In this document: positions 36,012 to 42,881 of the stretch, one piece after another
How positions within the stretch are numbered: the stretch's first letter is position 1
Layout of the letters: the number at the start of each line of letters is the position of its first letter
DNA from: an uncultured Gammaproteobacteria bacterium
GTDB taxonomy: Bacteria > Pseudomonadota > Gammaproteobacteria > Arenicellales > JAANXG01
Direction: 5' to 3'
NCBI GenBank assembly: GCA_945787105.1
Contig: CALZGZ010000100.1
Coordinates: 1-42,881, forward strand
DNA length: 42,881 nt
The notes under the pieces: generated by a model
What the model saw: only the letters and a program-made list of their open reading frames with translations
Database searches by the model: none
What the model was told of the DNA's origin: nothing
Program-made: the position numbers and the translations under genes

Positions 36012-38681
36012 ATGACCAACAGCTTCAATGCCCGCACCACCCTGGAGGTTGGCGGTAAGAAGTACGAGATCTACGCCTTGGATGCCTTGGGCTCCCGTCT
36101 CGAGCGTCTGCCTTACTCATTGAAAATTCTGCTAGAGAATCTGCTCCGGTTTGAAGACGGGCGTAATGTCACCCGCGATGACATTGAAGCCCTCGCAAAC
36201 TGGGACCCACAAGCGGAGCCGAGCACGGAGATCGCGTTCACACCAGCGCGGGTGTTGATGCAAGATTTCACCGGTGTGCCGGCGGTGGTGGATCTCGCGA
36301 CGATGCGTGACGCGATGCGAGAACTCGACGGTGACCCGGATAAGATCAATCCATTGTCCCCGGCGGATTTGGTCATCGATCATTCGGTCATGGTGGATCA
36401 CTACGGTACCAAAGATGCCGTCGATCTGAACGCAGCATTGGAGTATCAGCGCAATCAAGAGCGTTATCAGTTTCTCCGCTGGGGCCAGAAGGCGTTCACA
36501 AACTTTCGCGTTGTGCCCCCGGATACCGGGATCGTGCATCAGGTGAATCTGGAGTACCTGGCGCAGGTCGTATTCAGCGCTACCAACGAGGGGGTATTGC
36601 AGGCCTATCCGGATACCCTGGTGGGGACCGATTCCCACACTACTATGATCAATGGCGTCGGTGTATTGGGATGGGGAGTCGGCGGGATCGAAGCGGAAGC
36701 CGCGATGCTGGGACAACCGATCACGATGCTGATACCGCAAGTAGTGGGATTCCGGCTGGACGGTCAGTTAGCGGAGGGTGCGACGGCAACCGATCTAGTG
36801 CTGACCGTGGTGCAGATGCTCCGCGAGAAGGGGGTGGTCGGCAAATTCGTTGAGTTCTTTGGTGATGGTTTGGATGATCTGTCGTTGGCGGATCAAGCCA
36901 CCATTTCCAACATGGCCCCGGAATACGGCGCCACCTGCGGCATGTTTCCGATTGATCTTGACACCTTAGAGTATCTGCGATTGACCGGACGCAGCGAAGA
37001 ACAAATCGCGTTGGTGGAGGCCTACGCACGTAAACAAGGACTGTTTCGTGACACCGGGGCAACCCATGCGAAGTATTCGGATGTATTGGAGCTTGACTTG
37101 GCCGATGTCGAACCAAGCCTGGCCGGACCGAAACGGCCCCAGGACCGGATCTCCTTAATCAATGCCAAGACCGTAATCGCGAAACACATGCACGACATGC
37201 AACCCCAGCTGGCGCCAGTGCAAAGGGTGAACAAAGATGGCCAACAATTCGACCTCAAGGACGGCGACGTGGTGATTGCCGCAATTACCAGTTGCACCAA
37301 TACCTCCAATCCCGACGTTATCATGGGTGCGGCGCTGCTCGCAAAGCACGCGGTGGAGAGGGGTATCGGAGTCAAGCCGTGGGTGAAGACCTCACTGGCT
37401 CCGGGTTCTCAGGTGGTGAGCGCGTATCTCGATGCGTCGGGGCTTATGCAGTATCTCGAAAAATTAGGATTCGATGTGGTCGGTTTTGGCTGCACCACCT
37501 GCATTGGCAACTCCGGCCCGCTACCAGAATCGATCAGCAAGGCCATTCACGACGGCAACCTGGTGGCTTGTTCGGTGCTCTCAGGTAATCGGAATTTCGA
37601 AGGCCGTGTGCATTCTGAGGTGCGGATGAATTTTCTTGCCTCGCCGCCATTGGTGGTTGCTTACGCTATCGCCGGCACCATGAACATCGATGTCTATAAC
37701 GAGCCGATCGCCCAAGACCAAGCCGGCAACGACGTGTACCTGCGTGACATCTGGCCGTCGCAGCAGGAGATCAACGATGCCGTCAGTCAGACGATCACCC
37801 GTGAGATGTTTCAAACCAAGTACGCCGACGTATTAAAGGGCGACAAACGATGGCAGAAGATCCACACACCGGAGTCGAATCTTTACGCCTGGACCTCGGA
37901 CTCCACCTACATCCAAAAGGCGCCTTACTTTGATGGCATGACGCGGCAACCGGCGGGTATTCAGGTTATCAAGGGCGCGCGGGTGCTGGCCAAACTCGGT
38001 GACAGCATCACCACCGATCACATCTCGCCCGCTGGTGCGATCAAAGCGGATTCTCCCGCCGGCAAGTACTTGATCGAACGCGGCGTGAAGCCTGCAGACT
38101 TCAATTCCTATGGCTCGCGGCGCGGCAATCACGAAGTAATGATGCGCGGCACCTTCGCCAACATCCGGTTGCGCAACGAACTGGCGCCGGGCACCGAGGG
38201 CGGTTGGACCCGCTGCCAGCCAGACGGTGATCAGATGACGATCTACGATGCGGCGATGCGATATCTAGCCACCGGCACGCCGCTTATTGTAATTGCCGGC
38301 AAGGAATACGGCACCGGTTCGTCCCGTGACTGGGCCGCTAAGGGTTCCCGCTTATTGGGGGTGAAGGCGGTCATCGTGGAATCCTTCGAGCGCATTCATC
38401 GCTCCAATCTGATCGGCATGGGCGTGTTGCCACTGCAATTCAAAGACGGTGACGACCGCAACGCCCTGGGCCTCACCGGCGAGGAATCCTACGACATTGA
38501 GGGGCTCGAAGTGGGCGCCAAGGAAGTTACCGTGGTTGCCACAGCGAACGACGGCGCCCGCCGCACTTTTGCCGTGTGGGTACGCATCGATACGCCGAAG
38601 GAGTGGGACTACTATGTACACGATGGCATCCTGCACTTCGTACTCCGCCAGTTGGTGTCGAACAGCCAACGGGCAGCGTGA
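36012..38681 (+). CDS. acnA: Aconitate hydratase AcnA
   Basis: [4Fe-4S] enzyme isomerising citrate and isocitrate in the TCA cycle. Cluster cysteines are in [12 protein letters not shown] and [14 protein letters not shown]; other landmarks are [47 protein letters not shown] and the active-site [12 protein letters not shown]. 889 residues, the size of AcnA (E. coli 891), not of the shorter methylcitrate-type AcnD. GGAGAG precedes ATG 36012; the track start 35937 is too long. Divergent from prpE. Placement next to prpE leaves open some role with methylcitrate, but sequence size favours AcnA. Confidence 0.95.
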   Translation: MTNSFNARTTLEVGGKKYEIYALDALGSRLERLPYSLKILLENLLRFEDGRNVTRDDIEALANWDPQAEPSTEIAFTPARVLMQDFTGVPAVVDLATMRDAMRELDGDPDKINPLSPADLVIDHSVMVDHYGTKDAVDLNAALEYQRNQERYQFLRWGQKAFTNFRVVPPDTGIVHQVNLEYLAQVVFSATNEGVLQAYPDTLVGTDSHTTMINGVGVLGWGVGGIEAEAAMLGQPITMLIPQVVGFRLDGQLAEGATATDLVLTVVQMLREKGVVGKFVEFFGDGLDDLSLADQATISNMAPEYGATCGMFPIDLDTLEYLRLTGRSEEQIALVEAYARKQGLFRDTGATHAKYSDVLELDLADVEPSLAGPKRPQDRISLINAKTVIAKHMHDMQPQLAPVQRVNKDGQQFDLKDGDVVIAAITSCTNTSNPDVIMGAALLAKHAVERGIGVKPWVKTSLAPGSQVVSAYLDASGLMQYLEKLGFDVVGFGCTTCIGNSGPLPESISKAIHDGNLVACSVLSGNRNFEGRVHSEVRMNFLASPPLVVAYAIAGTMNIDVYNEPIAQDQAGNDVYLRDIWPSQQEINDAVSQTITREMFQTKYADVLKGDKRWQKIHTPESNLYAWTSDSTYIQKAPYFDGMTRQPAGIQVIKGARVLAKLGDSITTDHISPAGAIKADSPAGKYLIERGVKPADFNSYGSRRGNHEVMMRGTFANIRLRNELAPGTEGGWTRCQPDGDQMTIYDAAMRYLATGTPLIVIAGKEYGTGSSRDWAAKGSRLLGVKAVIVESFERIHRSNLIGMGVLPLQFKDGDDRNALGLTGEESYDIEGLEVGAKEVTVVATANDGARRTFAVWVRIDTPKEWDYYVHDGILHFVLRQLVSNSQRAA

Positions 38682-38977
38682 CAACGTAAAGAACTGGGAT
38701 TTGCTGCGCTAGCATTGTTTCAGGTGCTGGATTCGATTTGGCGTGGTGCCCGGGAATAGAATTCTGCCGCTCGCGCGTGGCTCCTGGACTTCATCGTGGA
38801 GTCGCTACCTGCCGCGGATCCTGTGGGTGCGTTTATGAGCCAGCGCCGCGTAATCGCTGGAACCGACCGTTGGCGACGCTACTATTCCGACGCTACACTC
38901 ATAAATGGAATACATATCCAACTCGTGTCCCAGCATCGATTATCAATCGGCCGCCTGCTCGCACGCACTGTCCATGA
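38682..38977 (+). promoter_or_regulatory. Gap before the spermidine-synthase-like gene, with a possible promoter
   Basis: No gene in 296 bases. TTGGCG (38870-38875) and TACACT (38894-38899), 18 bases apart, form a fair sigma70 promoter giving a leader of about 70 bases. CGACGCTAC occurs twice at 38874 and 38888, overlapping the spacer and -10; such a direct repeat could be an operator. No ribosome binding site of note precedes ATG 38978. Confidence 0.35.
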
Positions 38978-41032
38978 ATGAAGTTTAACAAGTACTTTCT
39001 AGTCGTTTTCTTAGTCGGCTTCTGCGGCCTTGGTAGCGAGACGCTTTATTTTAAGATTCTCGACTTCGCGGTGGGGTCCGCACCGCTGGTGGCGTTTACG
39101 GTGGTGGCCGGCTTTATCCTCGGGATGGGTCTGGGCGGTCTGGTCTCCGCTAAAGTAAAAAATCCGTCACGCATCGAAGCGTTCCTGGCGGTCTACCACT
39201 GTGCTTGGGCCCTATACCTACCACAAATCTTAAACCTCAACGCCAAGGTGCTTGCACTGCTCTCCCCGTTTATTGGTATCAATGTCTCTTCATCCCTGAT
39301 TGGTTTCTTGTACATCATCTTGCCGGCCTTTTTGTTGGGGGTGACTTTTCCGATCATCGTGGAACGAACCGGGCGCGCCGGAACGCCCTATCTCACCCAC
39401 GCATTGGGCGCGTTGATCGGAATATTGATGGTTGAATTTTGGTTATACCCCGAGTGGGGAATGCCGACGACTCTATTTGTCCTGGGGGTATTTCATTTAT
39501 TCAATGCCTTTTTGTTGCTAAATGTCTCCAGCGACTTAAAGCCACTGCGCATCGGAAGATTGCATGGTTTTCTGATCGCCGTCGGCGCCGTGACCGGGAG
39601 CGTGCAGGGTATCTGGTTGTGGTTCGCCGAACTGTTATTCAAGCCGTATTTTTTCATTCAGCCCACCGTAGTGGCCTATTTCCTCATGGGCTTGACCGTG
39701 GGCTCGCTGATTTGGGTGAGATGGCCGTTCTCGTTCAGAAGCAATCTCATATTCTGTTATATGGGAGTGCTCATTTCGGCGCTGGTGGGTACCTTCTGGC
39801 TTGCGATGCCGTTCGCGGATTCTCGCCCACGCGTGTTTTTGGAACTCGGGCTCATTCTGTTGCCGACGGCGATTCCAATCGGCGCCCTGTTCCCGGCATT
39901 TATGCAGGGCATCGCGAAAGACCGGGCCCACGCGGGTGCCGTCATTCTTTCCATGAGTATCGGTAATACCGTCGGGCTTTTATTTACCGGCGCGATCCTC
40001 CTGCGGTTGCTGTTACCGACCCAGGCATTGCTGCTCATGGCGGTGGGACTTTTTGTAATTATCCCAGGGAAAAGTAAATGGCAGTACGGGATGCTGGCCC
40101 CGCTTGTGCTTTTGGGAGTTGCCATTATCGTCTTCGGTGAACAGGATTTTTTCCAGCGTATTCATCCCAAACACGACGTCGTGGCGGTACATCAAGTGTT
40201 CCGGGGTCCGGCTGAGATGTCGGCGGTGTACACCTATGCGAAAAGAAAAAGAAAAAATCCGACCTCGCATCGTCGTTTGTACCAAAACGGATATTCGCCC
40301 ATCAACCTCGACCGGAAAATCGAGTCGGTGATTAGCGCCGTCGGCATGTCTTACTGTCACCGCGATGACCGAGCGCTGGTGATCGGCGCCGGATCAGGCC
40401 GTTCCGCCGGCACCGTGGCGCGGGTTTTTAATAAGGTGGATGTCGTCGACATCGGCTCGACGGTGAAGCAACTCATGGAATATTTAGCGGATGGCAATTG
40501 GCAGATCCTGACCCGGAAAGGCGTGCGTTTTTATCGCATGGATGGCATATCCGCGCCCTATGTTTTTGACCAGGGCGCCTATGATCTCATCGTTATGACG
40601 GTCGATCCGGGATATCTGCAAAAGGCCGCAAAGCTCTATTACGCCGAGAACCTCCGCGCCCTCAAGGGGCTGCTCAGGCCAGGCGGCGTTTTGGTTTTCT
40701 GGGCCGACGGCAAGGTGGGCAATATGGGCGCCCAGGCGCTGGTGAACAATGGTACTGCACTGTTCAAGCACCAGAAGCTCTATTCCGTGTTCAGGAAAAA
40801 ACAAAAGCGTACGCCCAGTTACTTCCTGCTCATCCACAGTGATGAACTGCTCACACGAGATTACGACCGCCTCGGGCTTCGAGAAAAACTGACCGGAGAC
40901 AAGACTGTTGCACGTCACTTCGATATTGAGGAATCCGATCGCCTTATCTTCGCGCGTTACCATCCCACCAAGCGTCTCCATTCCCTCTACCGGCCCTCCC
41001 TCAACGTCCTGCTGCGTCGGAACCGGGAGTAA
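38978..41032 (+). CDS. Membrane protein fused to a spermidine-synthase-like domain
   Basis: A 684-residue protein. The first about 390 residues are hydrophobic with some 11 or 12 transmembrane helices, beginning FLVVFLVGFCGLGSETLYFK; GMGLGGLVSAKV and LLGVTFPIIVERTG are typical of the fused MFS/spermidine-synthase family. The soluble C-terminal part has the SAM-type Rossmann motif ALVIGAGSGRSAGTVAR, NGYSPINLDRKIESVI, and PGGVLVFWADG. The acceptor-site Asp expected near the end of strand 4 is not obvious (IVMTVDPGYLQ), so true aminopropyl transfer is doubtful. No speD or other polyamine gene is nearby. Start ATG 38978 gives a short cytoplasmic N-terminus. Confidence 0.85.
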   Translation: MKFNKYFLVVFLVGFCGLGSETLYFKILDFAVGSAPLVAFTVVAGFILGMGLGGLVSAKVKNPSRIEAFLAVYHCAWALYLPQILNLNAKVLALLSPFIGINVSSSLIGFLYIILPAFLLGVTFPIIVERTGRAGTPYLTHALGALIGILMVEFWLYPEWGMPTTLFVLGVFHLFNAFLLLNVSSDLKPLRIGRLHGFLIAVGAVTGSVQGIWLWFAELLFKPYFFIQPTVVAYFLMGLTVGSLIWVRWPFSFRSNLIFCYMGVLISALVGTFWLAMPFADSRPRVFLELGLILLPTAIPIGALFPAFMQGIAKDRAHAGAVILSMSIGNTVGLLFTGAILLRLLLPTQALLLMAVGLFVIIPGKSKWQYGMLAPLVLLGVAIIVFGEQDFFQRIHPKHDVVAVHQVFRGPAEMSAVYTYAKRKRKNPTSHRRLYQNGYSPINLDRKIESVISAVGMSYCHRDDRALVIGAGSGRSAGTVARVFNKVDVVDIGSTVKQLMEYLADGNWQILTRKGVRFYRMDGISAPYVFDQGAYDLIVMTVDPGYLQKAAKLYYAENLRALKGLLRPGGVLVFWADGKVGNMGAQALVNNGTALFKHQKLYSVFRKKQKRTPSYFLLIHSDELLTRDYDRLGLREKLTGDKTVARHFDIEESDRLIFARYHPTKRLHSLYRPSLNVLLRRNRE

Positions 41033-41280
41033 GCGGCCGGTTAGCGATAACAGCTGTACACCCGAAATATCGCCGAGAACACGGGTCGGTGATAGAACGT
41101 GAGCGCTCTCCCGCCGCACCCGACATGGTTACGCCGCAAACAGGATTACGGGCGCTGCACCGTGCCGCGAAAAGTCGCGTCGGATTTGGAGGTCTCCTTC
41201 AGGACAGCGAAACTTGCCTGCGTTATCGACGCCAATTAGGATTGGCGAAATCGGTGGCGTAGTTTTTTAACGAGGGCATC
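41033..41280 (+). promoter_or_regulatory. yeeE leader with overlapping hairpins
   Basis: Two alternative stems share bases: CGCCAAT-TAGG-ATTGGCG (41230-41247), or ACGCCA (41229-41234) pairing with TGGCGT (41255-41260), the latter followed by AGTTTTTT (41261-41268). The second looks like a weak terminator, the first would prevent it. This is attenuator-like, but short; it could also just be the terminator of the upstream gene. Nothing else is recognised in the gap. Confidence 0.35.
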
Positions 41281-41321
41281 ATGACATCAGTACCGTACAA
41301 ATTGTAGCGCTGTGGGCTTTC

Positions 41322-42428
41322 GTGTTGGCCGTGTTGTTTGGGGCGATTGCCTACAAGGCCAACTTCTGCACTATGGGCGCGGTCAGCGACTGGGTCAATA
41401 TGGGCGATAAGCGGCGTCTGCGGGCGTGGTTGCTGGCCATCGGTGTCGCGATACTCGGTACCCAGGGGCTGGTGGCGTCTGGATTGGTCGACGTGAGCCA
41501 AGCGATTTCGCTGACACCGAATTTTAGCTGGCTGGCGTGTCTGGTGGGTGGCATGCTGTTCGGAATCGGCATGACGCTGGGTTCCGGTTGTGCCCAGCGA
41601 AGCCTGGTCCGCTTGGGCGCCGGTAACCTCAAATCACTGGTTGTCGTCGTGCTCATGGGTGTCACTGTGTTCACCGCGTTCCGCGGTCTATTGGCGTTCG
41701 TGCCCCGCGATATGTTGTGGCCGGCGCAGATCAAACTTGGTGAGAGCGCGATTCAGGATCAGAGTCTGGTGGCGGTAGTAGCCGGGCTGTTTGGCATGGA
41801 CGGCGTGCCCGCATTGCGAATTGCTCTGGCGCTGCTCATCGGATTCGGTCTGGTGTGGTTCACATTGAAAGACACCGGCTTCCGGCGAAGTTTCGACAAC
41901 GTGCTGAGTGGAGTGGCCGTGGGATTGTTCATTGTAGGCGGATGGTATGTGACCGGTGTGGTGGGACAAGACGATTTTGAACCGGTGCCCGTGGAATCCA
42001 TGAGCTTCGTCCTGCCCACCGGGAACACCGTTAATTACATCATGACGTACACCGGCGCGACCATCAATTTTGGTATCGCCGCAGTACTGGGACTCATTGC
42101 CGGATCGTTTGCCTATTCGGTCGCAACGCGCAATTTCCGCATCGAAGGATTTACCTCGTGTGCCGACATGGTACGTCATGTCAGCGGCGGCATACTGATG
42201 GGAATCGGCGGGATCGTAGGGTTCGGTTGCACTATAGGTCAGGGCGTCACCGGGATGTCTACCTTGTCCATGGGCGCACTGATCACCTTGAGTGCGATTA
42301 TCTTCGGCAGCGCCTTGACCATGAAGATTCAGTACTACCAGTTGGATGAAAACAGCTTCTTCAGTGCGTTGCGCATGTCGCTGCGCGATATGCGCTTGCT
42401 GCCGCCCGGCAAGACGTCAACGAGCTGA
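41322..42428 (+). CDS. YeeE/YedE family sulfur (thiosulfate) transporter
   Basis: Polytopic inner-membrane protein importing thiosulfate or moving sulfur equivalents. The three conserved cysteine motifs of the family are all present: ANFCTMGAVSDWVNMGD, GSGCAQRSLVRLGAGNLKS and GFGCTIGQGVTGMS. About nine transmembrane segments; 368 residues as counted from GTG 41322. The start is doubtful. The same frame is open back to 41271 and reads STVQIVALWAFVLAV, a normal start of the first helix, whereas the only ATG with a ribosome binding site (41281, after GAGGG) is one base out of frame. See findings. No tusA/sirA-like gene is adjacent. Confidence 0.88.
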   Translation: MLAVLFGAIAYKANFCTMGAVSDWVNMGDKRRLRAWLLAIGVAILGTQGLVASGLVDVSQAISLTPNFSWLACLVGGMLFGIGMTLGSGCAQRSLVRLGAGNLKSLVVVVLMGVTVFTAFRGLLAFVPRDMLWPAQIKLGESAIQDQSLVAVVAGLFGMDGVPALRIALALLIGFGLVWFTLKDTGFRRSFDNVLSGVAVGLFIVGGWYVTGVVGQDDFEPVPVESMSFVLPTGNTVNYIMTYTGATINFGIAAVLGLIAGSFAYSVATRNFRIEGFTSCADMVRHVSGGILMGIGGIVGFGCTIGQGVTGMSTLSMGALITLSAIIFGSALTMKIQYYQLDENSFFSALRMSLRDMRLLPPGKTSTS

Positions 42429-42565
42429 ACACTCGTATTCGCTGTCGGGCCAGGCCTGGGCTTGCCCGCCAACGCGGCCATGCTACGGGCCGTTCGGGGT
42501 CGAATCAGGCCTGGGACGCGTTGGGCAAGATACCGGCTTTGTTTGGCATTGGATCACGTCAGCAG

Positions 42566-42881
42566 CTAGCCGCTCTTACCCACAGCGGCGTTGCGGGCGA
42601 GGTGGGCCGCCGCTGCTTGCCGTACACAGTTTCGTCCCGCCGCCTTGGCGCGGTACAGGGCCTGATCCGCGGCCTCAACCAAGGCCTCCATGGAGTCCCC
42701 GTGTTGCGGGAAAGTGGCGACCCCTAAGCTGATGGTGATGGTTATTACGTTCCCCTCCGGCGTGTGCACTTTTTTTGCTGCGGTCATGCTGCGGATGCGC
42801 TCCGCAGTTTCCATCGCCGCATCCCATTTTGTGTCTGGCATGATGACGGCAAATTCCTCGCCGCCGATGCGGGCCACCCGA
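42566..42881 (-). CDS. GGDEF-domain protein, probable diguanylate cyclase (partial)
   Basis: C-terminal about 104 residues of a protein running off the window. The catalytic motif is RVARIGGEEFAVIMPD, a GGEEF form that is active in many cyclases, followed by the typical end ITISLGVATFPQHG, ADQALYRAKAAGRN. It would make cyclic di-GMP; the N-terminal sensory part is not visible. A short Ala-rich tail follows the domain. It is convergent with the YeeE gene, with about 137 bases between the stops and no visible terminator. Confidence 0.88.
   Translation of the reverse strand, partial: RVARIGGEEFAVIMPDTKWDAAMETAERIRSMTAAKKVHTPEGNVITITISLGVATFPQHGDSMEALVEAADQALYRAKAAGRNCVRQAAAAHLARNAAVGKSG

Noticed and set aside
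42429-42565. Possible tRNA, suggested by GGTCGAATC near 42500
   Set aside because: No acceptor stem, anticodon arm or CCA-adjacent pairing could be built around it.

Overview
The window reads as a chromosomal segment of a gammaproteobacterium with moderate to high GC. The strongest lineage marker is the gene order smc-zipA-ligA, because ZipA is a gammaproteobacterial division protein. A type IVa minor-pilin operon in the pilV-pilW-pilX-pilY1-pilE order, a PhoP/PhoQ-type two-component system and a DjlA co-chaperone fit the same group. I cannot name a genus. Two housekeeping genes, thrS and pyrC, resemble homologues from other phyla or classes, so some core genes may have been replaced by transfer. 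There are no rRNA or tRNA genes, no intact insertion sequence, no CRISPR array and no phage.

Layout. 1-6183 (+): end of pilV, then pilW, pilX, a small secreted protein, pilY1 and a pilE-like pilin. 6184-6619: a gene-free stretch with dispersed repeats. 6620-7957 (-): dihydroorotase. 8122-12025 (+): thrS, an M23 peptidase, a zf-CHCC protein and an FKBP prolyl isomerase. 12190-13817 (+): two tandem paralogous membrane-anchored DUF2726-like proteins. 13833-14872 (-): adk and a thioredoxin. 15057-15602 (+): retropepsin-like protease, followed by a structured dispersed repeat and a phased operator. 16070-18983 (+): glycine-zipper protein, PepSY protein, response regulator and sensor kinase. 19304-21194 (+): djlA and a quinone oxidoreductase. 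21172-22353 (-): a CDP-alcohol phosphatidyltransferase and queF. 22491-29233 (+): smc, zipA, ligA. 29264-29615 (-): a frameshifted HNH-type pseudogene. 29781-32988 (+): pdhABC. 32989-33820: 830 bases with two more repeat copies around a possible Csr/Rsm-type small RNA ending in a clear terminator. 33821-35719 (-) and 36012-38681 (+): divergent prpE and acnA. 38978-41032 (+): a membrane protein fused to a spermidine-synthase-like domain. 41322-42428 (+): a YeeE/YedE sulfur transporter. 42566-42881 (-): the C-terminal part of a GGDEF protein.

How the genes work together. The first operon makes the tip and priming complex of a type IV pilus. pdhABC, acnA and prpE feed pyruvate and propionate carbon into CoA thioesters and the TCA cycle; the E3 subunit and the methylcitrate genes are not in the window. 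smc, zipA and ligA cover chromosome organisation, division and ligation. The glycine-zipper, PepSY, PhoP-like and PhoQ-like genes look like one envelope-sensing module. An 11-bp-phased TTCAG repeat lies in front of that module and a shorter version lies in front of the quinone oxidoreductase, which suggests a small shared regulon.

The best leads for something undescribed are the phased TTCAG operators, the GGA-loop small RNA candidate, the three-copy structured repeat and the tandem DUF2726-like pair. All calls were made by eye from sequence and recalled family features; no database search was run.
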